Source of the DNA: Mycobacterium montefiorense
GTDB taxonomy: Bacteria > Actinomycetota > Actinomycetes > Mycobacteriales > Mycobacteriaceae
Direction: 5' to 3'
NCBI RefSeq assembly: GCF_003112775.1
Contig: NZ_BFCH01000002.1
Span: forward strand, 321,195-385,194
DNA: 64,000 nucleotides
Part shown: positions 16,606 through 24,437 of the stretch, in pieces
How the letters are laid out: each line of letters opens with the position of its first letter
Numbering within the stretch: position 1 is the first letter of the stretch
Program-made: the position numbers and the translations under genes
The notes under the pieces: generated by a model
Seen by the model: the letters and a program-made list of their open reading frames with translations, nothing else
What the model was told of the DNA's origin: nothing
Database searches by the model: none

Positions 16606-17055
16606 TCAGTCGTTGTCCGGCCGGTCGAGATAGCCCTCGGCGACCGCATGTTCGATGCTGTCACTCAGCCTGGGGCACGACCTGGTTCGTGCGGTGTCGC
16701 CGCCGGACTCACGCACTTCGGCAAAGTGGGCGCACCGCTGCGACGCCGCGGCATTCCATTGCACCGCGGTGTGTCCCGGCCCCAGCCTGCGAACGGTCAC
16801 CGTGACGTGGCAGAAGCGGCAATCCACCGGTTGCAGGCCCGATGTGAGATAGCGCTCCCGGTCGGCACGGCTAGCCTCGCGGACCGCGGCCGCGCGCTGC
16901 GGGTCGTCGGCGAAATCTCTTGACTTCGACCAGGTTCCAGACCCGCCGTCGCGAGCGGGCTTGTCGTCCTCGTGATCGTGGCCGTCCCCGTGCAGCAACA
17001 GCATCGACCGGGCGAGCCGATCGACGTCGGGAACCGCCGGCTGATCGTCAGGCAT
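16606..17055 (-). CDS. Cys/His-rich protein next to kshA (Rv3527-like), unknown
   Basis: A 149-residue soluble protein directly after kshA (five-base gap), hence in the same KstR-controlled unit. A His/Asp-rich stretch (LLHGDGHDHEDDK, residues about 20-32) is followed by four Cys in CRFC, QRCAHF and RSCPRL (residues about 79-127), which could bind zinc or an iron-sulfur cluster. No enzyme motif is recognised. A role in supporting the KshA oxygenase is inference from position only; the known reductase partner KshB is a different protein and is not in this window. Confidence 0.8.
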   Translation of the reverse strand: MPDDQPAVPDVDRLARSMLLLHGDGHDHEDDKPARDGGSGTWSKSRDFADDPQRAAAVREASRADRERYLTSGLQPVDCRFCHVTVTVRRLGPGHTAVQWNAAASQRCAHFAEVRESGGDTARTRSCPRLSDSIEHAVAEGYLDRPDND

Positions 17056-17060
17056 CAGAG

Positions 17061-18233
17061 TCAGTGCCGTTCGGCTGGAACTTCTTCGGCCGCAGGGGCT
17101 TCGGCATCCTGTGCCTTCAGGTTCTCGGCGACCTCGACGTTCCAGTGTTCAATGGCGCGGGTGGTGTCCACCTCGATCTCGAAGCGCTCCACCATTTCCG
17201 GCTCGACGTCGGCGGCATCGACATAGAACTGCTGATACCAGCGACGCAACTGGTATACGGCGCCGTCTTCCTCGACCAGCAGCGGGTTGTCGATTCTGGT
17301 CTTGTGCTTCCAGATTTCGACGTCCTGCAGGAAGCCCTTGCTGACACCCTCGGTGAAAACCTTGGATAGCTTGTTGGTCATCTTTTCGTCCATGCCCTTG
17401 GGCTTTTCGACGATGACGCCCCACTGCAGGACGAACGAGTTCTGGGTCACCGGGTAGTGGCAGTTGATCAGAATCGACTCGGCCTTGTAGCCGCCGTAGC
17501 TGTTGTGCAGCCAGTTGATCATGAACGACGGACCGAAGTAGGACGCTTCGGAATCCAGGTGCGCCTCGCCATAGGAAGTGCCCAGATCGTTGACATCGGG
17601 CCGGCCCACGTTGTGCAGGTACTGCGAGGCGACATGGCCCTCGAAGACGTTCTTGAAGTAGGTCGGCAACCCGAAGTGGATGTAGAAGAAGTGCGCCATA
17701 TCGGTGACGTTGTCGATGATGTCGCGGCAGTTGGACCCCTCGATGAGGATGCTGTTCCAACGCCACTCGGTCCACTCGTCGCTGTGGGATTCCGGGATGT
17801 CCGGAATTTGGACGACCGGGTCCGGCGGGTTGTTCTCGTGATCGTGCCAGACGAACAGCAGACCACCGCGCACGTCGGTCGTCCACGAGCGGGTCCGCGC
17901 CGTTTTGGGTGTCCGCTTGGCGTAGGGCACCAACTTGCAGCGGCCATCGCCGCCCCAGCGCCAGTCGTGAAACGGACACGCGATCTCGTCGCCTTTGATG
18001 GTGCCCTCGGACAGATCCCCGCCCATGTGGCGGCAGTAGCCGTCGAGGACCTTGACGTCCCCGTGCGAGTCTGCGAAGACCACCAGCTTGGTGCCGAACG
18101 CCTCGACGGAGTGCGGCTTACCGTCCTGGAAGTCCTTTGCCACGCCCAGGCAGTGCCAGCCGCGGGCGTACCTGGTCGGCAACGCGCCGGGATCGATTTC
18201 CCGGATGCCGACCGCTTTTGTGTCGGTAGTCAC
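17061..18233 (-). CDS. kshA: 3-Ketosteroid 9-alpha-hydroxylase, oxygenase subunit KshA
   Basis: Rieske non-heme iron oxygenase that hydroxylates C9 of androsta-1,4-diene-3,17-dione (or its CoA thioesters), causing spontaneous ring B opening. The 390-residue protein has the Rieske ligands in CRHMGGDLSEG and CPFHDWRWGG (residues about 67-98) and the mononuclear iron site in DNVTDMAHFFYIHFG (about 174-188). It starts with GTG after GGAGGTG, 30 bases downstream of a KstR operator. A Cys-rich protein follows in the operon. Electrons come from KshB, encoded elsewhere. Confidence 0.96.
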   Translation of the reverse strand: MTTDTKAVGIREIDPGALPTRYARGWHCLGVAKDFQDGKPHSVEAFGTKLVVFADSHGDVKVLDGYCRHMGGDLSEGTIKGDEIACPFHDWRWGGDGRCKLVPYAKRTPKTARTRSWTTDVRGGLLFVWHDHENNPPDPVVQIPDIPESHSDEWTEWRWNSILIEGSNCRDIIDNVTDMAHFFYIHFGLPTYFKNVFEGHVASQYLHNVGRPDVNDLGTSYGEAHLDSEASYFGPSFMINWLHNSYGGYKAESILINCHYPVTQNSFVLQWGVIVEKPKGMDEKMTNKLSKVFTEGVSKGFLQDVEIWKHKTRIDNPLLVEEDGAVYQLRRWYQQFYVDAADVEPEMVERFEIEVDTTRAIEHWNVEVAENLKAQDAEAPAAEEVPAERH

Positions 18234-18263
18234 CTGTCACCTCCAACTTGCTTGCCCTCTAAC

Positions 18264-18277
18264 TAGAACACGTTACA
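18264..18277. promoter_or_regulatory. KstR operator upstream of kshA
   Basis: TAGAACACGTTACA matches the KstR consensus. It is 30 bases before the kshA GTG and 83 bases before the divergent hexapeptide-repeat gene at 18361, so it could control both. Confidence 0.88.
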
Positions 18278-18360
18278 GTTTTGACCCACGGACGCGCAAC
18301 GACAGCGGGTCTAGCTGCGTTGTCCCGGGAGGTGCTTCATGCTTGGGGTATATCTAGACG

Positions 18361-18885
18361 ATGCCACTGTTCGCATTTGAGGGTCGGGCGCCACGGATCG
18401 ATCCGACGGCTTTCGTGGCGCCGACCGCGACCCTGATCGGCGATGTCACGGTCGAGGCCGGGGCGTCGGTCTGGTTCAACACCGTACTTCGCGGCGACTA
18501 TGGGCCGATCGTCGTGCGAGAGGGCGCCAATGTGCAGGACGGGTCGGTGTTGCACGCCCCTCCCGGGATCCCCGTCGATATCGGACCGGGTGCCACGGTG
18601 GCTCATCTGTGCGTCATTCACGGAGTTCACGTCGGTTCAGAGGCACTGATCGCCAACCACGCCACTGTTCTAGACGGCGCGGTGATCGGCGCCCGCAGCT
18701 TGGTCGCCGCCCATTCTCTGGTCACGGCAGGCACTCAGATTCCGGCTGGCGTGCTCGTCGTCGGGTCCCCGGCACAAATCAAGGGCCCGATCGCCGGAAC
18801 CGGCGCCGAGATGTGGATCAACCTGAATCCGCAGGCCTACCGCGAGCTGGCGCAGCGCCATCTCAACGGGCTGGAGGCGATCTAG
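18361..18885 (+). CDS. Gamma-class carbonic anhydrase-like hexapeptide protein (Rv3525c-like)
   Basis: A 174-residue left-handed beta-helix protein with the [LIV]-G-x4 repeat pattern throughout (for example IGDVTVEAGASVW). His residues in VAHLCVIHGV and IANHATVLDG (about 80-102) fit the gamma-carbonic-anhydrase zinc site. Whether it hydrates CO2 or acts as another acyl- or metal-binding protein cannot be told. It diverges from kshA. The segment TATATCTAG just before the ATG may be a -10 of a short-leader transcript. Its stop shares CTAG with the convergent SnoaL gene. Confidence 0.83.
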   Translation: MPLFAFEGRAPRIDPTAFVAPTATLIGDVTVEAGASVWFNTVLRGDYGPIVVREGANVQDGSVLHAPPGIPVDIGPGATVAHLCVIHGVHVGSEALIANHATVLDGAVIGARSLVAAHSLVTAGTQIPAGVLVVGSPAQIKGPIAGTGAEMWINLNPQAYRELAQRHLNGLEAI

Positions 18886-19289
18886 AGCTTCCGGGTATTG
18901 GCGGCCGCGCGGTCCATCTCCCAATAGGCGCGCAGGGCCACCATCTTGCCCTCGTCGTTCGCCTTATAGGTGAACACGCCCTCGGCAGTCGTCTGGTACT
19001 CGCCCGTGGTGATCAGGATGTGCCCGACGTTGGCTTCCTCGTTGCCGCACTGATAGGTGTCGCGGAAGACGAACTCGATTTTGGTGGTGGGGGCGATGGC
19101 CTTGTCCCAAAACGCCGAGATCGCGTCACGGCCGCGGTGCCCTTTGCCTTCGGGGTCGAACACCGAGGGTCCGATGGGGTCCTCGACGATGCCGTCGTCG
19201 GCGAAGACCGCCAGCCAGGCTTCCTTATCCCTGGCCATCACTGCCTCGCGGGAGCGGCGGCCGGCCTCGTGCGCGGGATGCGCGGTCAC
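18882..19289 (-). CDS. SnoaL/NTF2-like protein (ketosteroid-isomerase fold)
   Basis: A 135-residue protein of the SnoaL/ketosteroid-isomerase fold: an N-terminal helix pair, FADDGIVEDPIGPSVFDPEGKGHRG, then strands ending VALRAYWEMD. It is the last gene of the DUF35-ltp4-ltp3 operon; its GTG overlaps the ltp3 TGA by four bases. An isomerase, dehydratase or binding role on a steroid-CoA intermediate is plausible from fold and context, but no catalytic residue can be assigned with confidence. It converges on the carbonic-anhydrase-like gene with a four-base overlap. Confidence 0.83.
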   Translation of the reverse strand: MTAHPAHEAGRRSREAVMARDKEAWLAVFADDGIVEDPIGPSVFDPEGKGHRGRDAISAFWDKAIAPTTKIEFVFRDTYQCGNEEANVGHILITTGEYQTTAEGVFTYKANDEGKMVALRAYWEMDRAAANTRKL

Positions 19290-20479
19290 GCGTTTACTTT
19301 CTCGGGTTTGTCAGCACCGACCACCCACATTGAGTAGTACTGCGAACCGCCACCGTAGGCGTGTCCCAACGCTTTTCGGGCGTTGGGTACCTGGTGGTCG
19401 CCGCCCTTGCCCATCACCTGGATTGCCGCCTCGGCGAAGCGAATCAGGCCCGAGGCGCCGATCGGGTTCGACGAGAGCACGCCACCGGACGCGTTCACCG
19501 GCAGCCGTCCGCCGATCTTGGTTTCGCCGGCTTCGGTGAGCTTCCAGCCCTCACCCTCGGCGGCAAACCCCAGGTTCTCCAACCACATCGGCTCGAACCA
19601 GGAGAACGGTACGTAGATCTCGGCGGCATCGATCTCGTCGATCGGGCTCTTGATGCCGGCTGCTTTCCACAGGGCAGCTGCGGCATCGCGACCGGCCTGC
19701 GGACTGACCTGGTCGCGGCCCGAGAACTGCAGCGGCTCGGTGCGCAACGCGGTGGCATGGATCCAGGCCACCGGCTGTCCTTGTGCCACCCGGGCTTCGG
19801 CGACTTCCTGGTTGCCGATGACCACCGCTGCCGCACCGTCGGAAGACGGGCAGGTCTCGTCGTAGCGGATCGGGTCCCACAGCATGGGGGACTCCATCAC
19901 CTTTTCCACCGTGATGTCGGGCTGGTGCAGATGGGCCAGCGGGTTGCGGACCCCGTTGAGCCGATCCTTGACCGCGACGATGGCACCGATGTTCAACGGA
20001 GCGCCCGAGCGGCGGATGTAGGACCGCACGTGCGGGGCGAAATAGCCACCCGCCCCGGCGCCGACCGGCTTAATGAAGGGGATCGGAATCGACAATGCCC
20101 ACATGGCATTTGATTCCGACTGCTTCTCCCATGCCATCGCCAGCACGCGCCGATACTTGCCGGACTGCACCAGGCTGGCGGCCACCACCGCGGTGGACCC
20201 ACCGACCGAACCCGCGGTGTGCACCCGGATCAGTGGTTTGCCGGTGGCGCCGACGGCGTCGGCCATGAACAGCTCCGGCATCATGACGCCCTCGAAGAAG
20301 TCCGGCGCCTTGCCGACCACGACCGCGTCGATGTCGGCGAAGGTCGAACCGGAGTCTTCCAGCGCACGGTCGATCGCCTCGCGCACCAGGCCGTTCATCG
20401 AAACGTCCTTGCGCTTAGCTACGTACTTGGTTTGCCCGGTACCCAGTACCGCGGCGAGGTGCGCACCTGCACCGGCCAT
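19286..20479 (-). CDS. ltp3: Ltp3: thiolase-like side-chain aldolase
   Basis: Thiolase-superfamily protein of 397 residues (start MAGAGAHLAAVLGTG; upstream open frame ignored because it overlaps ltp4). It has SSDGAAAVVIG near residue 215 and NASGGVLSSNPIGASGL in the C-terminal thiolase loop. In Rhodococcus, ltp3/ltp4 are needed to degrade sterols branched at C24, and a DUF35 partner is the rule for such aldolases, so retro-aldol release of a side-chain fragment is the likely reaction. ATGA overlap with ltp4 and GTGA overlap with the SnoaL gene show coupling. Confidence 0.9.
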   Translation of the reverse strand: MAGAGAHLAAVLGTGQTKYVAKRKDVSMNGLVREAIDRALEDSGSTFADIDAVVVGKAPDFFEGVMMPELFMADAVGATGKPLIRVHTAGSVGGSTAVVAASLVQSGKYRRVLAMAWEKQSESNAMWALSIPIPFIKPVGAGAGGYFAPHVRSYIRRSGAPLNIGAIVAVKDRLNGVRNPLAHLHQPDITVEKVMESPMLWDPIRYDETCPSSDGAAAVVIGNQEVAEARVAQGQPVAWIHATALRTEPLQFSGRDQVSPQAGRDAAAALWKAAGIKSPIDEIDAAEIYVPFSWFEPMWLENLGFAAEGEGWKLTEAGETKIGGRLPVNASGGVLSSNPIGASGLIRFAEAAIQVMGKGGDHQVPNARKALGHAYGGGSQYYSMWVVGADKPEKVNA

Positions 20480-21543
20480 CAGTTCTTTCCTTCCATGACC
20501 GCGACCAAGTTCTGTTGCAGCGCAGGCCCGCTGGTGGCGTGCGCCAGCACCCGGTTCGCAGAACCATCCCAGATATGTTGTGCTGCAAATCCGATTCGCT
20601 CGAGGCCGGCAACGAACATGGGGTTGGCCGACAGCGCACCGCCGGACGGATTGACTTTCGTCTTCCCCGGGATCCGGATGGCATCCGCCAAGATCAGGTG
20701 TTGGTGAGTGAAGGGCGCATGAATCTCGGCAACGTCGAGGTTGGACGTGTTGCCGCCGGTGGCGATCTTGGCCGCCGCCCTGGTGGATGGGGATTCGGTG
20801 AGATTGCGTGCACCGAGCACCGGGGTCTCGATGCGATGCTCGATTCCGGTTATCCAGGCTGGGTTTTCGCGCAACTCGCGGGCGCGTTCGTCGGCGGCCA
20901 GCACGATCGCGGCCGCGCCGTCGGTGACCGGTGCGATGTCGTGGCGTCGCAGCGGATCGGCGAAGAAGGGCCGCTCGAGCAGGTCCTCGACATTGACCGC
21001 CGACTCCACTTTGTCGACCCGGCGGGCGTTGGCGAACGCATCGAACGCGACGCGAGCCATTTGTATTTCGGTCCACTTGCCGGAGTCGATCCCCATGCGG
21101 GCCTGCAGTCCGGCCATCGACACCGAGTCCGGCCACAGTGGCGCGACTGTGTAGGGGTCGGTCTGCCGCGACAGGATCTGACGCAGAATCCCGGCCGAGG
21201 ACTTGCCGAAGCCGTATACCAGCGCGGTGTCAACCTCACCGGTCAGGATCTTGATGTAGGCCTCGTAAAGGGCCCAGGCCGCGTCCATCTCGACGTGCGA
21301 CTCGTTGATCGGCGGAACAGCGCCAATTGAGTCGATGGCCGAGATGAACGAAAATGCCCGTCCAGCAAGGTAATCAGACGATCCCGAACACCAGAAGCCG
21401 ATATCGGTCCTGGCGATACCCAGATCTTCGTAGAGCTGGGCGAAGCAGGGTATCAACATCTCGACACCGTTGGTGGTGCCGTCGGTACGGCGGACATGCG
21501 GCGCGTGGGCAAAGCCGACCACCGCAACATTGCGTTCGCTCAT
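20479..21543 (-). CDS. ltp4: Ltp4: thiolase-like side-chain aldolase partner
   Basis: A 354-residue thiolase-fold protein with VTDGAAAIVLA near residue 201 and NPSGGALSANPMFVAGL near residue 298. It is expected to act with Ltp3 and the preceding DUF35 protein in sterol side-chain cleavage, notably of C24-branched sterols. The ATG is 15 bases after the DUF35 gene stop. The end overlaps ltp3 by one base. The promoter is the KstR operator region at 22564. Confidence 0.9.
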   Translation of the reverse strand: MSERNVAVVGFAHAPHVRRTDGTTNGVEMLIPCFAQLYEDLGIARTDIGFWCSGSSDYLAGRAFSFISAIDSIGAVPPINESHVEMDAAWALYEAYIKILTGEVDTALVYGFGKSSAGILRQILSRQTDPYTVAPLWPDSVSMAGLQARMGIDSGKWTEIQMARVAFDAFANARRVDKVESAVNVEDLLERPFFADPLRRHDIAPVTDGAAAIVLAADERARELRENPAWITGIEHRIETPVLGARNLTESPSTRAAAKIATGGNTSNLDVAEIHAPFTHQHLILADAIRIPGKTKVNPSGGALSANPMFVAGLERIGFAAQHIWDGSANRVLAHATSGPALQQNLVAVMEGKN

Positions 21544-21558
21544 GTGTAGGTAGGCCCT

Positions 21559-22554
21559 TTACAGGTGGTGCTTGTAGGTGTCGTACTCGGCGTCCGGCTC
21601 ACCGGTAGGCCGGAAGTACTCGATATTGTCGATGCCAAATCCCCACTCCTCGCGAGGCCTCCAAATGGCTTCCACGCGCATGCCCATCCGCACCTCGTTC
21701 GCGTCGATGTCGGCGACCAGGTGGAGGAAGGGGATGTCGGCGCCGTCGAGCAGGACGTAGGCGGCGACGTAGGGCGGCTTGATGCGCTGGCCCTGGAACG
21801 GGATGTTGATGATGGCGAATGTCGTGACGGTGCCCTTGTCCGGCAGCTCGACGAATTCGGTGGTGGGCTGGCCGGTGGCCGGGTCCGCGCCGTGCGGCGG
21901 GAAGTAGACCTTGCCACTCTTGCCGGTCTTGGCGCCCAGCAGTTTGCCTTCCGCGATCGCCCGCAGGTAGGCGCTTTCCTCGTGGGAGGCGGTGTGCTGA
22001 ATGGTCAGCGAGACCGGCGTGACGATCATCGTGACCGGGTCCTGGTCGCTGGAAGTCGGGTCGGCGACGGATTCTTCCTCCGAGCCCAGCGCGAAGTAGG
22101 CGATGTCGGTGATGGCACCCACCGTCTGATCGGCCCAGTGCGCATGCACCCGCGCGCCGGTCTTGATCTTGTCCGATTCGCCGGCGTCGACCGCATGCAG
22201 CAGCGGGGTGTCGGCGCCGTCCAGCTTGATCAGAGCCCAGGCGAACGGCCGGTCCAGCGGCTGGCCCTCCAGCGGGTCGGGCTGCCAGGTCCAGGACACC
22301 ACGGTCCCGACAGACGAGACCGGTACCATCTCGCCCAGCGGTTCGTAGGTAACCGGGTCGTACTCCGCCGGTGGCACATGCACCCGGCCGTCCGATCCGC
22401 GAACCCCGAGGACGCGGTGCTCACGCAGTGCGGTGAAGAACTTGCTTAGCGTGGTACCGACTGAACGGGTGTAGTCGAAGGACAGAGTTAACGGCGCTGA
22501 GAGAGGCGGCTCGGAGTGATCGGTCGTGGTCGGGCCGCTCGAAGTGGCTGTCAC
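21559..22554 (-). CDS. Tandem DUF35/OB-fold protein (Rv3521-like), aldolase partner
   Basis: A 331-residue protein with two DUF35-type modules: residues about 35-165 (LREHRVLGVRGSDGRVHVPP start) and 190-320 (AIAEGKLLGAKTGKSGKVYFPP start). DUF35 proteins give Ltp-type thiolases their aldolase activity, so this is the presumed partner of Ltp3/Ltp4. Neither module keeps the usual CxxC zinc ribbon. The GTG at 22554 was chosen because it is nine bases from the KstR operator and follows natural homology; the longer open frame runs through the operator. Confidence 0.85.
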   Translation of the reverse strand: MTATSSGPTTTDHSEPPLSAPLTLSFDYTRSVGTTLSKFFTALREHRVLGVRGSDGRVHVPPAEYDPVTYEPLGEMVPVSSVGTVVSWTWQPDPLEGQPLDRPFAWALIKLDGADTPLLHAVDAGESDKIKTGARVHAHWADQTVGAITDIAYFALGSEEESVADPTSSDQDPVTMIVTPVSLTIQHTASHEESAYLRAIAEGKLLGAKTGKSGKVYFPPHGADPATGQPTTEFVELPDKGTVTTFAIINIPFQGQRIKPPYVAAYVLLDGADIPFLHLVADIDANEVRMGMRVEAIWRPREEWGFGIDNIEYFRPTGEPDAEYDTYKHHL

Positions 22555-22563
22555 GCCTTCGAG

Positions 22564-22577
22564 TAGAACAGGTTCTA
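22564..22577. promoter_or_regulatory. KstR operator between divergent genes
   Basis: TAGAACAGGTTCTA, a near-perfect site. It is nine bases before the GTG of the tandem-DUF35 gene (minus strand) and 58 bases before the LLM-oxidoreductase ATG (plus strand), so it can control both. Confidence 0.9.
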
Positions 22578-22635
22578 AGAACCGTTTCAACATTGGGTCG
22601 TGGTCGGGTCCATTCTGGCCGGGAAAGGCGGAGAA

Positions 22636-23676
22636 ATGAAGCTCGGTTTGCAGCTGGGATATTGGGGCGCTCAGCCGCCGGAGAACCACGCGGAGCTCGT
22701 CGGCGAGGCCGAGGCCAGCGGATTCGACGCCGTGTTCACCGCCGAGGCGTGGGGCTCTGACGCGTACACGCCGCTGGCCTGGTGGGGATCGTCGACGCAG
22801 CGGGTGCGACTGGGCACGTCGGTCGTCCAGCTCTCCGCGCGGACACCGACGGCGTGCGCGATGGCCGCGCTGACCCTCGACCACCTGTCCGGCGGGCGGC
22901 ACATTCTCGGACTCGGCGTGTCCGGGCCGCAGGTCGTGGAGGGCTGGTACGGCCAGTCATTCCCCAAACCGCTGGCCCGCACCCGCGAGTACATCGACAT
23001 CATCCGGCAGGTGTGGGCCCGCAAGGAGCCGGTGACCAGCGACGGCCCCCACTACCCGCTGCCTTTGAAGGACGGGGCCCGGCGACCGGTTACCGGCCTG
23101 GGCAAGCCGCTCAAGCCGATCACCCACCCGCTGCGCGCCGACATCCCGATCATGCTCGGCGCCGAGGGTCCGAAGAACGTGGCGCTGGCCGCCGAGGTCT
23201 GCGACGGCTGGCTGCCGATCTTCTACACGCCGCGGATGGCCGACACCTACAACGAGTGGCTGGACGAGGGCTTCGCCCGGCCGGGCGCACGCCGCAGCCG
23301 CGAAGACTTCGAGATCTGCGCGACGGCCAACATCGTCATCACGGAGGACCGCGCCGCTGCGTTTGCGGCCATGAAGCCCTACATCGCGCTCTACATGGGC
23401 GGGATGGGCGCCGAGGACACCAACTTCCACGCCGATGTCTACCGCCGGATGGGTTACGCCGAGGTGGTCGACGACGTCACCAAGCTGTTCCGCAGCAACC
23501 AGAAGGACAAGGCCGCCCAGATCATCCCCGACGAGGTCATCGACGACGCCGCGATCGTCGGTGACGTCGACTACGTGCGTAAGCAGATAAAGGCCTGGGA
23601 GGCGGCCGGCGTCACGATGATGGTGGTCTCTGGTCGCTCTCCCGAGCAGGTCCGAGACCTTGCCGCGCTGATCTAG
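22636..23676 (+). CDS. LLM-class (probably F420-dependent) oxidoreductase (Rv3520c-like)
   Basis: A 346-residue luciferase-like TIM-barrel protein. Recognisable parts are MKLGLQLGYWGAQPPENH at the start, HLSGGRHILGLGVSGPQVVEGW near residues 87-108, and PIMLGAEGPKNVALAAEVCDGW near 173-194. F420 use is inferred from family and mycobacterial setting; FMN is the alternative. The substrate is unknown; KstR control suggests a steroid intermediate. The ATG is preceded by GGCGGAG. A GTG at 22600 in frame is less likely. Confidence 0.85.
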   Translation: MKLGLQLGYWGAQPPENHAELVGEAEASGFDAVFTAEAWGSDAYTPLAWWGSSTQRVRLGTSVVQLSARTPTACAMAALTLDHLSGGRHILGLGVSGPQVVEGWYGQSFPKPLARTREYIDIIRQVWARKEPVTSDGPHYPLPLKDGARRPVTGLGKPLKPITHPLRADIPIMLGAEGPKNVALAAEVCDGWLPIFYTPRMADTYNEWLDEGFARPGARRSREDFEICATANIVITEDRAAAFAAMKPYIALYMGGMGAEDTNFHADVYRRMGYAEVVDDVTKLFRSNQKDKAAQIIPDEVIDDAAIVGDVDYVRKQIKAWEAAGVTMMVVSGRSPEQVRDLAALI

Positions 23677-23696
23677 GTCGGGGCTTGCCCCGTCAG

Positions 23697-23710
23697 TAGA
23701 ACGGGTTCTA
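23697..23710. promoter_or_regulatory. KstR operator with overlapping -10
   Basis: TAGAACGGGTTCTA. Its last two bases open TAGATT (23709-23714), a -10 of the TANNNT type six bases before the ATG at 23721, the geometry of a leaderless mycobacterial promoter. Confidence 0.91.
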
Positions 23711-23720
23711 GATTGACCGG

Positions 23721-24437
23721 ATGACAGGCTCGCAGCACACGATCGCCGGCACGGTGATCACGATGCCGGTGCAGATTCACAAGGCAAATCAGCACATGGC
23801 GATGTTCTCGGTCGACGCCGACGCCGCCCAGCACCTGATCGACTACAGCGGCCTGCAGGTCTGCCGGTACCTCCCCAGGCGCGCGATCGTGGTGCTGATG
23901 CTGATGCATTACATCGACGGAGACCTGGGCCAGTACTACGAATTCGGCACCAGCGTGATGGTCAACCCGCCCGGGTCGACCGCGAGCGGGCTACGAGCCC
24001 TGCAGTCGGCCGGCGCCTTCATTCATCACCTGCCCGTCGACCAGGAATTTACGCTGGAAGCCGGAACCAAGATATGGGGCTATCCGAAAGTTATGGTGGA
24101 CTTCGCGATTCGTGACAGCCGCCAGTTCGGGTTCGACTGCACGATCGACGGTCAACTGGTGATCGGCATGGACTTCCGTCCCGGCCTGCCGATTCGGCTG
24201 ACCCCTCGCCAGCAGGCGCAGCGCAGCTACTCACACCGCGACGGGATTACCCGCGAGACCGCCTTCGAGCACACGCTGGACGGCGTGCGGACGCGGCTCG
24301 GCGGCGTACGCGTCCGGCTGGGTGATCACCCATACGCGAAAGAGCTTGCATCGCTGGGGCTTCCGAAGCATGCAATGTTGTCCAGCTCTGCTGACCAGGT
24401 TCAGATGACATTCGGCGATGCCCAGGAGATCTCATGA
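23721..24437 (+). CDS. Acetoacetate decarboxylase-family protein (Rv3519-like)
   Basis: A 238-residue protein of the ADC fold: YEFGTSVMVNPPG near residue 73 and KIWGYPKVMVDFAI near 115, where the Lys after GYP corresponds to the family's Schiff-base region. The real reaction is unknown; decarboxylase, dehydratase and lipid-binding roles occur in this fold. It begins ten bases after a KstR operator and overlaps the cyp142 ATG by four bases, so it is co-expressed with a sterol C26 oxidase. Confidence 0.82.
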   Translation: MTGSQHTIAGTVITMPVQIHKANQHMAMFSVDADAAQHLIDYSGLQVCRYLPRRAIVVLMLMHYIDGDLGQYYEFGTSVMVNPPGSTASGLRALQSAGAFIHHLPVDQEFTLEAGTKIWGYPKVMVDFAIRDSRQFGFDCTIDGQLVIGMDFRPGLPIRLTPRQQAQRSYSHRDGITRETAFEHTLDGVRTRLGGVRVRLGDHPYAKELASLGLPKHAMLSSSADQVQMTFGDAQEIS

